Shown: one piece after another, positions 8,274 through 15,891 of the stretch | Layout of the letters: each line of letters opens with the position of its first letter | Numbering within the stretch: position 1 is the stretch's first letter | From: Pseudomonadales bacterium | GTDB taxonomy: Bacteria > Pseudomonadota > Gammaproteobacteria > Pseudomonadales > Pseudohongiellaceae | Assembly: GCA_022360535.1 (NCBI GenBank) | Contig: JAKSCP010000214.1 | Location: 1 to 28,176 of the forward strand | Length of the DNA stretch: 28,176 nucleotides | Direction of reading: 5' to 3' | Notes under the pieces: model-generated | What the model saw: the letters and a program-made list of their open reading frames with translations, nothing else | The model's database searches: none | What the model was told of the DNA's origin: nothing | Translations under genes and position numbers: made by a program

Positions 8274-8293
8274 TGCAATTACCTGAAATTGCA
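8274..8293. promoter_or_regulatory. Perfect inverted repeat upstream of the protease gene
   Basis: TGCAATT (8274-8280) and AATTGCA (8287-8293) form a 7-bp perfect dyad around a 6-base centre, 78 bases upstream of the protease start. It could be a binding site for a dimeric regulator. It is not a terminator, having no T run. Function is inferred from symmetry and position only. I found no sigma-E-type (GAACTT...TCTGA) promoter facing the protease gene. Confidence 0.35.
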
Positions 8294-8430
8294 ATGAACT
8301 TTATGTCCAGAAAAGCTACAGAGTGGCTATTCCCGTACCGACTGGTGGACAAATTCGCTAAAATTTCAGCTATCCAGACTGGTTTGCGACGAGTAGCTGG
8401 ATTTGTAGGTAAACACCGGATTTTCTGAAG

Positions 8431-8469
8431 GTTTCATGAAACAAAACGGACTCTTTTGGCGTCTATAAT
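8431..8469 (+). promoter_or_regulatory. Likely promoter with a 12-bp palindromic operator for the CadC-like gene
   Basis: A TATAAT at 8464-8469 is a perfect -10 hexamer pointing toward the CadC-like gene. A perfect 12-bp palindrome, GTTTCATGAAAC (8431-8442), ends right before the -35 position, which itself is poor (ACAAAA). A weak -35 with an adjacent palindrome suggests an activator or autoregulatory site. The inferred leader is about 65 bases. The remainder of the 8197-8540 space holds no gene I can support. Confidence 0.5.
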
Positions 8470-8540
8470 AGGTAGCAGCACAAGTTGCGATAACGAGCCG
8501 TTTTCCTGGCAAAGCACTGGTGGTATTGGGGGAATAATTG

Positions 8541-9569
8541 ATGGATTCCGAATTGACTGTGACACAGTCCGATATAGATCTTGATGATCCGCAAACCGTC
8601 GGCAGAGACAAGATTCTGACTGAAGATTTTTACCTCGGCGAGTGGCGCGTACGACCACTATTAAATCAACTGCAGCAACGTGAAGGCGAACTCACCCGGC
8701 ACCTCGAACCACGATTAGCCAAGCTTCTCTGCTACCTGGCAGCACACGAGATGCAAGTAGTAGATCGAGAAACCTTAGTGTCTGTATTGTGGCCCCGCGT
8801 CATCGTCAATGAGAATTCACTGACTCGTGCTGTGTCAGAGCTGCGCAAGCAACTGAATACACCCGATCAAACTCTCGTGTATATCGAAACCATCCCCAAG
8901 CGAGGCTATCGTCTCTGCTTACCGGTAGAAGCTGTTGCCGTTGGCTGCGATTCTCCGAACGAAAGCAGTGGCGCTGAAAATTCGCTCCCAAACAATTTCG
9001 AACACACTCAGTTCTTACCGCTTTATTCACAGGCCAAGCAATCTGCAGTGGCGGCGCTTTGCCTTAGCCTGGTACTTGGCGCCTGGCTGCAATTCAATGA
9101 CTCAACAGTAGAGACATGGTCAGCGGATCAACTGGCGGATGAGCTAGTGGTGAGTAGCGATAACAAAAACTTCAGCGATGAGGTGATATTAAGCTCATCT
9201 CTTACCACGGAGATGGACGTTGAAAGCATCAGTCCACCGGTACTGTCCCAGGATCAGGATCAGTTCGCCTACATCCAATACGATCACACTGGTTCCACCC
9301 TGTTCCTCGGCCAGGTAAGCGGCGCATACGAGCCAGTACCGGTGTTTAATAGCGTAGACATCCTGTACAACCTGGCTTGGTCACCGGTGGGTAATGCCCT
9401 ATTGTTTGCCAGCAAGCCGCCGCTGACGACAGCATTGTTCGATAAAAATCTGGAACAAGTTTCGGCGCTGTATTCCTTCGATCTGGAATCGTTCAGATTG
9501 AGTAAGCTGGTGGAGAAATCGCCCTTCGAGCAAACTGCTTCAGAAGTTACAGAACTCAGTCTCACTTAA
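8541..9569 (+). CDS. Membrane-anchored winged-helix transcriptional regulator, CadC/ToxR-like
   Basis: 342 residues from ATG 8541, with GGGGGA 7 bases upstream; a TTG directly before it is ignored. Residues about 28-127 are an OmpR/PhoB-type winged helix: a recognition-helix region NENSLTRAVSELRKQL and a wing YIETIPKRGYRL. A Cys at 64 and one at 126 lie inside the domain. One transmembrane segment follows (about 168-186, AVAALCLSLVLGAWLQF). The remaining 155 residues would be periplasmic and resemble the first blades of a TolB-like propeller (LSQDQDQFAYIQYDHTGS, LYNLAWSPVGNALLFAS). Full CadC-like proteins with propellers are usually longer, so this sensor domain looks shortened. The gene diverges from the envelope protease, which suggests, without proving, an envelope-stress or signal role. 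Confidence 0.82.
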   Translation: MDSELTVTQSDIDLDDPQTVGRDKILTEDFYLGEWRVRPLLNQLQQREGELTRHLEPRLAKLLCYLAAHEMQVVDRETLVSVLWPRVIVNENSLTRAVSELRKQLNTPDQTLVYIETIPKRGYRLCLPVEAVAVGCDSPNESSGAENSLPNNFEHTQFLPLYSQAKQSAVAALCLSLVLGAWLQFNDSTVETWSADQLADELVVSSDNKNFSDEVILSSSLTTEMDVESISPPVLSQDQDQFAYIQYDHTGSTLFLGQVSGAYEPVPVFNSVDILYNLAWSPVGNALLFASKPPLTTALFDKNLEQVSALYSFDLESFRLSKLVEKSPFEQTASEVTELSLT

Positions 9570-9613
9570 GATCCAGCGTTCAGTCACGGGTGACATGTGT
9601 AGCGAAAAAGCGG

Positions 9614-10540
9614 CTACATATGATTCATTGGGTCTACCACCGTTGAGAAATAGGCCGTCACCAGCAACAAAACGCTGGCAACGCCCACCTCCACCCGCAG
9701 AGACTTGCGAAATCCCTGCAAACCCTTGCTAGCCAGAAGCTGTGGGACCAGTCGAAGTTTGTTGATCGCCGCTATTCCCAGCAGCGCTGCCACCAGCAGC
9801 AGCTTGATTGAAAGTGTCCTGCCATAGGGGCTGGTCAGCAGCTCGGCGGGTGAATGAATCAAATTGAGGGTCAGAATCACACCGGCGACCAACAGTGCAC
9901 CGACAAAAAATACAGCGTGATCACCGAATTGTTTAAGCACGATTTGAAGCCGATCAGTATCTGTGCTGTTGGAAAACTCATAGAGTGGGTACAAGGCACC
10001 AATCCAAATGGCAAAGGCTGTGAAATGAACCGCCAGCACTACCTGTACCGATAAGGCCAATACCGAGACATGCCCTCCATAGCGGAAGCTGAACAGCAGC
10101 AAACCAAAACTCAGGCAGTGGAAAACCAGATTACGCTTGTAGAAATTCAATTGCGGTGGCGCGGACAGTAAATGGCTTTGTCGCAGCATGGCGGCGCTGG
10201 TCGCGATAATGAGGGCGAACGCCGCGAGCCGATAGAGACTCAGATCTCCAAGGGGTGTATCCAACAAGATTTGGGCCATACCCCAATCAAAAGCCCCCGC
10301 AATGCCGGAGTTGTTAATCTGCCCCACCTGAACGAGGAAGTTCAGCAACACGGCCTGGAAGCCTAACAAGCCTCCTATCAGTTGATACAACAGAATACGT
10401 TGCACCGATTGACGGCGCCCGTCGCCATAGAGCAATAGCGAAAGCGCGCCCCCCAAAGAGGACGCAGCTCCGAGATAAAACAAGAATTTGCAGAGTAGAC
10501 TGGCAGTTTCCCAGGCGTTGGGAATGGTCGACATCTCCAT
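9614..10540 (-). CDS. copD: CopD-family copper transport membrane protein
   Basis: 308 residues, almost entirely hydrophobic, with about eight transmembrane segments. The CopD core is seen in the second half: GGHVSVLALSVQVVLAVHFT, FAIWIGALYPLYEF, a loop with FGDHAVFFVGALLVAGVI, then SPYGRTLSIKLLLVAALLGIAAINKLRLVP. CopD proteins sit in the inner membrane and are thought to move copper from periplasmic CopC to the cytoplasm or to copper enzymes. The start at 10540 has GAGGAG 6 bases upstream. It lies 39 bases after copC on the same strand, the usual copC-copD pairing, and is convergent with the CadC-like gene. Confidence 0.9.
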   Translation of the reverse strand: MEMSTIPNAWETASLLCKFLFYLGAASSLGGALSLLLYGDGRRQSVQRILLYQLIGGLLGFQAVLLNFLVQVGQINNSGIAGAFDWGMAQILLDTPLGDLSLYRLAAFALIIATSAAMLRQSHLLSAPPQLNFYKRNLVFHCLSFGLLLFSFRYGGHVSVLALSVQVVLAVHFTAFAIWIGALYPLYEFSNSTDTDRLQIVLKQFGDHAVFFVGALLVAGVILTLNLIHSPAELLTSPYGRTLSIKLLLVAALLGIAAINKLRLVPQLLASKGLQGFRKSLRVEVGVASVLLLVTAYFSTVVDPMNHM

Positions 10541-10579
10541 TCCTGGCTCCTCGTACCAACCAGCCTTTAGCGGAGAGGC

Positions 10580-10966
10580 TTAGTCAGCGGAGCTTGCGGC
10601 CCCAACTACAAAGCTGAACGAATTGGAAACGGTGTGACCATCTGCACCAATAGCTGCCCAGTTCACCGTATAGCTACCTGCCGTTACATTAGGGGTCTCA
10701 ATAGTGAAGCTCGACAGGGCTTCAGCAGAAGGCCTGAATTGCGTGGGGACAGCTTTGCCAGATCCCATGAGTTCCAACTTCACCAGGCGCACCGGGCCGT
10801 TAAAGACCAGGTTGATTTCAGCGGGTGGAGCCTGAACAGTTGATTCGTCGGCAGGAGTAGATTCTTTCAAGGCCGTGTGGGCGCTGGCAGTGCCAGCGAA
10901 CAGAGCAACAACGGCAAAAAGCGCAGCGGAGCGGAGCAGGCTGGCGGGCAAGTCGAAGAGTTTCAT
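10580..10966 (-). CDS. copC: CopC periplasmic copper-binding protein
   Basis: 128 residues from the chosen ATG 10966, which begins the signal peptide directly (MKLFDLPASLLRSAALFAVV, cleavage at ASA|H). An upstream in-frame ATG at 10981 has no ribosome site and is rejected. Cleavage would leave His30 as the first mature residue, the copper ligand of CopC proteins. The second expected His is His111 in GADGHTVSNSFSF. The core has the CopC pattern PPAEINLVFNGPVRLVKLEL and YTVNWAAIG. It binds copper in the periplasm and hands it to CopD, encoded 39 bases downstream. The space 10967-11106 before the next gene shows no other gene. Confidence 0.93.
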   Translation of the reverse strand: MKLFDLPASLLRSAALFAVVALFAGTASAHTALKESTPADESTVQAPPAEINLVFNGPVRLVKLELMGSGKAVPTQFRPSAEALSSFTIETPNVTAGSYTVNWAAIGADGHTVSNSFSFVVGAASSAD

Positions 10967-11106
10967 AGGGTACTCTCTCATTTCTGGTAAGGGTTAGCTG
11001 TTAGGGGTTTGAATTTGAACGTAAATTATCGCAAGGGGGCGCTGCATTTCCTAGGCGAAAACAGTGACTTAACTGCGACATTTCGTCACAGTATGTAGCT
11101 TACAGA

Positions 11107-11829
11107 CTAGCTTTCCTTGCGCTGCCAGACCTGCTTCAGGGGGGACAGGTTGATTTCATCAACCACCGTGCCAGCTCTCAAGCTCAGCACGCTAAGTACA
11201 AGCTCGGCGATATCTTCAGCGACGATGGCATTCTCCGCATGATCCCCGGGCTCAAAACCAAGCTCATCGAAAAACTCAGTTCTCACGGCACCTGGATTTA
11301 TCAAGGTCACCTTTACTGCAGATTTTGCACACTCTTCCCTAAGCGCTTGCGCAAATCCTCGAATTGCGAACTTGCTGGCGCAATAGATACTCCCCTGCTG
11401 CGTACCTCTTAGCCCCGCTTCAGAACCCATGAAAAGAATATCACTGACACCAGACTGCTGCTTCATTGTTGGCAGCACCGCCTTGGTCACCAAGACATGG
11501 CTAAGAAAATTCACCGCCATTACCTGTCGGATATCGGCTGCGGAAAGCTGTTCCAGATACCCCATCCTGCCAATGCCAGCATTATTAACCAGGGCACGGA
11601 TAGGAAGCTCTATAGTCTTTATCAGCGACTTCATTTTTTCAGGCAGGCCTTCCGTATCCGCCATGTCGATTTCTGTTGCGCAAAAATTCTTATGCTGTAA
11701 CTCTGACTGAGTGAAGTCTCTTGCCACGCCATGCACATGAAAGCCTGCATCCAATAGTTGCCTGCTTATTTCAAGCCCAATTCCGGACGATGCGCCGGTA
11801 ACAATTACTGCCTGTTCTTTGTTTTCCAT
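11107..11829 (-). CDS. Short-chain dehydrogenase/reductase
   Basis: 240 residues with the classical SDR motifs: TGASSGIG (residues 11-18) for NAD(P) binding, NNAG near residue 87, a catalytic Ser in FMGSEAGLRG, and YCASK as the YxxxK pair, followed by INPGAVRTEF. Arg at VARD after strand 2 suggests NADPH preference. The substrate cannot be read from sequence. The start has GGAG 4 bases upstream (GGAGTGAAATG). It is the last of four minus-strand genes packed from 14516, 41 bases after the radical SAM gene, so it may be the tail of that operon or an independent unit. Confidence 0.88.
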   Translation of the reverse strand: MENKEQAVIVTGASSGIGLEISRQLLDAGFHVHGVARDFTQSELQHKNFCATEIDMADTEGLPEKMKSLIKTIELPIRALVNNAGIGRMGYLEQLSAADIRQVMAVNFLSHVLVTKAVLPTMKQQSGVSDILFMGSEAGLRGTQQGSIYCASKFAIRGFAQALREECAKSAVKVTLINPGAVRTEFFDELGFEPGDHAENAIVAEDIAELVLSVLSLRAGTVVDEINLSPLKQVWQRKES

Positions 11830-11870
11830 TTCACTCCATAGATTCGCTGTTATTGTTTATAGCTTTACAC

Positions 11871-12863
11871 TCAGGCACAACGATAGTAACTCTCAGGTTC
11901 TATATAGGCGAGCAGCATGGTCTCCAAATCCTGAAGCAACGACTCCTGCTCATGAGCTAACGAGACCATGCCATCATCCAACTGAGTTTCACGAGCAAGC
12001 AGCGGCTCTTCCGGGTACAGTTTGACGATCTTCTTGTAATAGTCCACAGGCAACCTGAATTCGCCAAGACTGGCCGAATGAATTCGCCTTCTATCCAACT
12101 GTGAAAAAACCAACTCAAACAGCTCCTTGTACAGTGACAGAGTATTGGTTTGCGCAATCACTGGCTCAAAGCGCAGCGCTACAGGCCAGCCTGCATTTTG
12201 TAAACGCACCAGCGCGTCGAGTCGTTTCGCGATACTGGGCACTTTATGCTCCCATTGCTCACTCTGCACTTGTGGCGAAAAGCTCATGGCAATCACACAA
12301 TTGGCCAACGGCTCACGTTCAAGCAGGAACCGGATTTGCGTACTCTTGGTACGGATCTCCAGGAAGTGTTCAGGGTGTCGTTGAAAACAGGGTAAAAACG
12401 ATTCGCAGAACGCGCTGACAGGCTCCAGTGCCAAACTATCGCAGTCGTAGCCGCTATAAAACACACTGCCGGCTGGCGCGTGAGCTATCGTCGCCTCGAT
12501 ATCCTGTTCGAAGTCTTCATAGTTAACAAACAGAACATAGTTTGCAGATCGGAACATGCCCTGCAGAAAACAGTAGCGACAATCGTAAACACAGTTCAAC
12601 ATATGGGAAAAGTAAAAGCCCTTCCCGGCCGACCCCGATTCAAAACCGTAGCCTTCGGGCGTCGGCAACACCCGCCGCCCTGACTTGTGAGCCAGAATCA
12701 ATGCGGGTTGTTGTTTTTGCAAACGAAAGTTCTGCTTGGCGCGATTGAAGACTTCGCCGTACTGTTGAATAGCAATCCGGGGGACTTCAGGTATGCGTTG
12801 TAAAATAGACCTGACCCGCGCCGAGTCTCTTACTGCTTCTTCGATGTAAACACTTGAGAACAT
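11871..12863 (-). CDS. Spore-photoproduct-lyase-like radical SAM protein
   Basis: 330 residues. The radical SAM cluster motif is Cys91-x3-Cys95-x2-Cys98 (NCVYDCRYCFLQG), the CxxxCxxC of the family. The surrounding pattern (GKGFYFSHMLNC before it, YVLFVNYEDF after it, then YSGYDCDSLALEP, EIRTKSTQI, ALRFEPVI) matches spore photoproduct lyase relatives. Cys141 in GYDCDS sits where the lyase has its catalytic hydrogen-donor Cys. The residue after Cys98 is Phe, where sporulating Bacillus enzymes have Tyr, as I recall. The true lyase reverses spore-type thymine dimers; this organism shows no sign of sporulating, so the substrate is unknown, perhaps another DNA or nucleotide lesion. It starts 11 bases after the phosphorylase-like gene. 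Confidence 0.85.
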   Translation of the reverse strand: MFSSVYIEEAVRDSARVRSILQRIPEVPRIAIQQYGEVFNRAKQNFRLQKQQPALILAHKSGRRVLPTPEGYGFESGSAGKGFYFSHMLNCVYDCRYCFLQGMFRSANYVLFVNYEDFEQDIEATIAHAPAGSVFYSGYDCDSLALEPVSAFCESFLPCFQRHPEHFLEIRTKSTQIRFLLEREPLANCVIAMSFSPQVQSEQWEHKVPSIAKRLDALVRLQNAGWPVALRFEPVIAQTNTLSLYKELFELVFSQLDRRRIHSASLGEFRLPVDYYKKIVKLYPEEPLLARETQLDDGMVSLAHEQESLLQDLETMLLAYIEPESYYRCA

Positions 12864-12874
12864 ACCGGATGACG

Positions 12875-13687
12875 CTATTCCTGCTCCAATAGTGGCAGTC
12901 TCAATCTGCGCACTAACTCGCGGCCATTAAGCGTGCCCAATGTGTTCGGGGTTAGCAATTCTGACAACCGTTGTTGTATTCCAAACGCATAGTAACGCTG
13001 ACAGAGCCTTTGCACCTGGACACGTTGAGTGGCAGTCAAATGCACCTGTTCCGAAAACCGGGCAAACTCTGGCGTATCCAATTGGGTCTCAATCATGCGC
13101 GCACGTAAAGATTGCAGATCTGCCACTAAGCTGTTGATCAGGTCGGTGTTAGTCTGAAACAACTGCAACACTTTGTCCGGAGTGATCCTGTCCGCACTAT
13201 GGGCCAGATTATCAGAGATGATCTTAAGACTCTGCACCAGCTCCAGATTCGTGTGTGCAGTGGCGGCCTGGAAAAACCCGAATGCTTCCATATCGTAGGC
13301 AACATTCTGTGGGTAGTTTAATTCCGGCTCGTCCACCGTATGCAGTTCCCCAACCTGTTTTATGGCTAGCAGAGGTGCCGGGTAAACCGCTTCTCCCGAA
13401 CTGCGATTTATAATCTTGTTGGCTAACAGCGGTCGACCCAAGTCGAGCGTTTGATGGCCGGCAATCCCGATATTCATCCAGGCCTGGATTGTCTGTGCCT
13501 GGTTCTGCTGGGCGAGAAAATTCACCGCTTCTTGCGCCCAGTGCTGCCCTTGCCCCGACACGATAAGCCTTAGCTTACTGCCTTCGTAGATCGCCGGATC
13601 ACGTGAAATCTGCCGCATGTCAAACAGTGCGATTAATGGTTTGGCCTCAAGCTTGTGGGCAATAACCAGGTTTAATTCAGTTTCCAT
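12875..13687 (-). CDS. Nucleoside phosphorylase-like protein (PNP/MTAN superfamily)
   Basis: 270 residues from ATG 13687, inside the end of the glycosyltransferase gene. The N-terminal 190 residues carry reduced PNP/MTAN motifs: LIVSGQGQHWA, a core strand ending NIGIAGHQTLDLGRPLLA, the YDMEAFGFFQAA helix (the Glu that contacts ribose in MTAN) and KIISDN (the Asp that acts as acid in MTAN). The C-terminal 75 residues are helical and not part of the enzyme core. Family members split the glycosidic bond of nucleosides by phosphate or water. The position between a glycosyltransferase and a radical SAM lyase-like protein suggests a joint role in nucleotide or nucleoside handling, an inference only. 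Confidence 0.75.
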   Translation of the reverse strand: METELNLVIAHKLEAKPLIALFDMRQISRDPAIYEGSKLRLIVSGQGQHWAQEAVNFLAQQNQAQTIQAWMNIGIAGHQTLDLGRPLLANKIINRSSGEAVYPAPLLAIKQVGELHTVDEPELNYPQNVAYDMEAFGFFQAATAHTNLELVQSLKIISDNLAHSADRITPDKVLQLFQTNTDLINSLVADLQSLRARMIETQLDTPEFARFSEQVHLTATQRVQVQRLCQRYYAFGIQQRLSELLTPNTLGTLNGRELVRRLRLPLLEQE

Positions 13688-14516
13688 GATCAATTCCGAA
13701 CTCGCTCAACACCTGTTGGCAATGGGCTATCAACTCCGTGTTGTCGCGCTTCTTTGCACCAAGCTGCAGCACTCTGCATTTCTCTAGCAGAGTGTCACGG
13801 GCCATGGCTTCCTGCTCAGGCGTTAAGTCGCCCGCTCTCAACAATTTTGCCAGGGCCGCGACCCGGAAGCGATCCATGCCCCAATGCTTTTGCGAAAGTT
13901 GATCTTCATGGCCACCGTATTTGCGCAAAAGGTGTTTGTCGATGTAATGAACAGGTAGTCGAGAACAAAGGCGTAGCCACAGATCATAGTCTTCGCAAGC
14001 CGGGAGGTTGTCATCAAAGCCACCCCATTCTTGCAGGAGGCTACGACGCAATATCACCGCCGAGGGTGAGATCGCACACAGAGTCAGACATTGGGCAAAA
14101 ATATCTCCACCCCGTTTCTGATGCTTGAGCATAGGGTTCACTCGCGAACCGTTGCGAATCCAAATCTCGTCGCAGTGAACTATTGCTGCATCGATGTCAT
14201 TAGCGATCACCTGGAATTGCTCAGCCAGTTTGGTAGGCAGCCATTCATCATCTGAATCGAGAAAAGCCAGCCAGGGAGCCTCACTCTCTGCTATACCAAA
14301 ATTTCTCGCCGCACTTACGCCCGCATTTTCTTGTTGCAGTAGTTTAATCTGTGGATAACGTGCAGTGATGAAATCACCGCTACCATCCCTCGAACCATCG
14401 TCGACAACAACGATTTCCTGTGGTCGCTGGGTTTGGTTCAGGACAGAATCGATGGCTCGCGCCAGGGTGTGTTTTCGATTATAGGTAGGAATTATTACTG
14501 CAACAGGCAGGGTCAT
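13677..14516 (-). CDS. Family 2 glycosyltransferase (GT-A fold)
   Basis: 279 residues. The N-terminal half is a GT2 domain: AVIIPTYNRKHTLARAIDSV (residues 6-25), EIVVVDDGSRDGS (Asp39-Asp40 for nucleotide binding), NAGVSAARNFGI and AFLDSDDEW (Asp87-Asp89-Asp90, the DxD metal site). An acceptor-side segment with FDDNLPACEDYDLWLRL carries the ED motif. The last 60 residues are helical. Such enzymes transfer a sugar from a nucleotide sugar to a glycan, lipid or protein. It is the first gene of the packed minus-strand operon and overlaps the phosphorylase-like start by 11 bases. No glycan cluster surrounds it. No clear ribosome site is seen before ATG 14516. Confidence 0.87.
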   Translation of the reverse strand: MTLPVAVIIPTYNRKHTLARAIDSVLNQTQRPQEIVVVDDGSRDGSGDFITARYPQIKLLQQENAGVSAARNFGIAESEAPWLAFLDSDDEWLPTKLAEQFQVIANDIDAAIVHCDEIWIRNGSRVNPMLKHQKRGGDIFAQCLTLCAISPSAVILRRSLLQEWGGFDDNLPACEDYDLWLRLCSRLPVHYIDKHLLRKYGGHEDQLSQKHWGMDRFRVAALAKLLRAGDLTPEQEAMARDTLLEKCRVLQLGAKKRDNTELIAHCQQVLSEFGIDHGN

Positions 14517-14600
14517 GACGAATGTGCAGTTAAATTATTCTGAGGCACGGCGCAGCGAACGTTTTTACGAGTTTCTGTGTCGCCCCAGACAGACTTATGC

Positions 14601-14616
14601 GGGGGCCACGGCCCCC
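14601..14616 (-). terminator. Possible hairpin after the acyl-CoA dehydrogenase gene
   Basis: GGGGGC (14601-14606) pairs with GCCCCC (14611-14616) around CACG in the 127-base gap between the dehydrogenase stop and the glycosyltransferase start. There is no T run on either side, so it is a weak terminator candidate at best. Confidence 0.3.
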
Positions 14617-14643
14617 AACTTGTTATTGATACTTCTTATTGAT

Positions 14644-15861
14644 TTATTGATATTTTGCTAACTCTTTGCGGGCAATCACACGACGATGCACCGCATCAGG
14701 CCCGTCGGCCAGGCGCAGGGTACGCTGACTCGTCCACAGTGATGCTAATGGAAAATCCTGAGACACACCGGCCGCCCCGTGAATCTGAATTGCCTCATCG
14801 ATAACTTTCAGTGCCATGTTTGGAACTGCCACTTTGATTTGAGAAATGGCATCCCGCGCCGCCTTATTACCAATGGTATCCATCAGCCAGGCTGCTTTCA
14901 GAACCAGCAGCCGACACATTTCGATCTCAATTCGCGCATCGGCGATGATATCGTAGTTAGCACCGAGCTCTGCCAGCGGCTTACCGAAAGCTTCCCGGTC
15001 CAACGCACGTCGGCAGATCAAATCCAGCGCTTTTTCGGCCGCACCGATTGAACGCATACAATGGTGAATGCGGCCTGGCCCAAGCCGGCCTTGAGAAATT
15101 TCGAAACCCCGACCACGCCCCAGAATGATATTGCTTTCAGGTACGCGCACGTTGTGAAACTTGATATGCATATGCCCATGGGGTGCATCGTCACGACCAA
15201 ACACATACATGGGGCGCACAACTTCAACCCCTTCCGCGTCCATGGGTACCAGAATTTGTGATTGCCGATTATGCTTGGGAGCACCCGGATCGGTCACCAC
15301 CATAACAATCATTATCTTGCAGCGAGCATCACCGGCACCGGAGATGTAGAACTTCTCGCCATTGATGACCCATTCGTCTCCTTCCAGCACTGCACTGGTG
15401 GATATATTGGTAGCATCGGAGGAGGCCACATTGGGTTCTGTCATGGCGAAGGCAGAACGAATCTCGCCCGCCAACAACGGTTCTAACCAAGCCTTCTTCT
15501 GTTCCTCAGATCCATAACGCTCCAGCACTTCCATATTGCCGGTATCCGGGGCACTGCAGTTAAATGCCTCCGACGCTAGCCGACTGCGGCCCATGATCTC
15601 TGCCAGATGGGCATATTCCAGATTGCTGATACCAGCCCCACCCTGGCTTTCTGGCAGGAAGAAATTCCACATACCCATGGCTCGCGCCTCATCTTTGAGG
15701 GCATTCAGTATTTCGTCTTGTCTTGGGGTATGGGACCAGCGGTCACCGACACCAACCTCGGTGTAATACTCTGGTTCGACGGGCTCAACTTTGTTTTCAA
15801 CGAAGTCACGAATCTTCTCGCGAATGTCCGCCATTTCTTCTGAAAGACCAAGGTTCATCAT
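14644..15861 (-). CDS. Acyl-CoA dehydrogenase, ACAD10/11-like
   Basis: 405 residues, the usual length. The three parts of the fold are seen: an N-terminal helical domain (MNLGLSEEMADIREKIRDFV ... MWNFFLPESQGGAG), the beta domain (AFAMTEPNVASSDATNIS, WVINGEKFYISGAG) that binds FAD and substrate, and the C-terminal helical domain (GRIHHCMRSIGAAEKALDL, DREAFGKPLAELGANYDIIAD, QIHGAAGVSQDFPLASLW). The long N-terminal helix region with YTEVGVGDRWSHTP resembles the ACAD10/11 branch acting on branched, hydroxylated or long acyl-CoA. It oxidises acyl-CoA to enoyl-CoA with electrons to ETF. It lies 30 bases after the SDR gene and is probably translated from the same message. Confidence 0.93.
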   Translation of the reverse strand: MMNLGLSEEMADIREKIRDFVENKVEPVEPEYYTEVGVGDRWSHTPRQDEILNALKDEARAMGMWNFFLPESQGGAGISNLEYAHLAEIMGRSRLASEAFNCSAPDTGNMEVLERYGSEEQKKAWLEPLLAGEIRSAFAMTEPNVASSDATNISTSAVLEGDEWVINGEKFYISGAGDARCKIMIVMVVTDPGAPKHNRQSQILVPMDAEGVEVVRPMYVFGRDDAPHGHMHIKFHNVRVPESNIILGRGRGFEISQGRLGPGRIHHCMRSIGAAEKALDLICRRALDREAFGKPLAELGANYDIIADARIEIEMCRLLVLKAAWLMDTIGNKAARDAISQIKVAVPNMALKVIDEAIQIHGAAGVSQDFPLASLWTSQRTLRLADGPDAVHRRVIARKELAKYQ

Positions 15862-15891
15862 GGAATCTATTCCTCTCGACTACTCCAACTG

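Noticed and set aside
9598..9618. TGTAGC/GCTACA hairpin between the CadC-like gene and copD as a terminator
   Set aside because: Only six pairs, no T run on either strand, and it overlaps the copD stop region.
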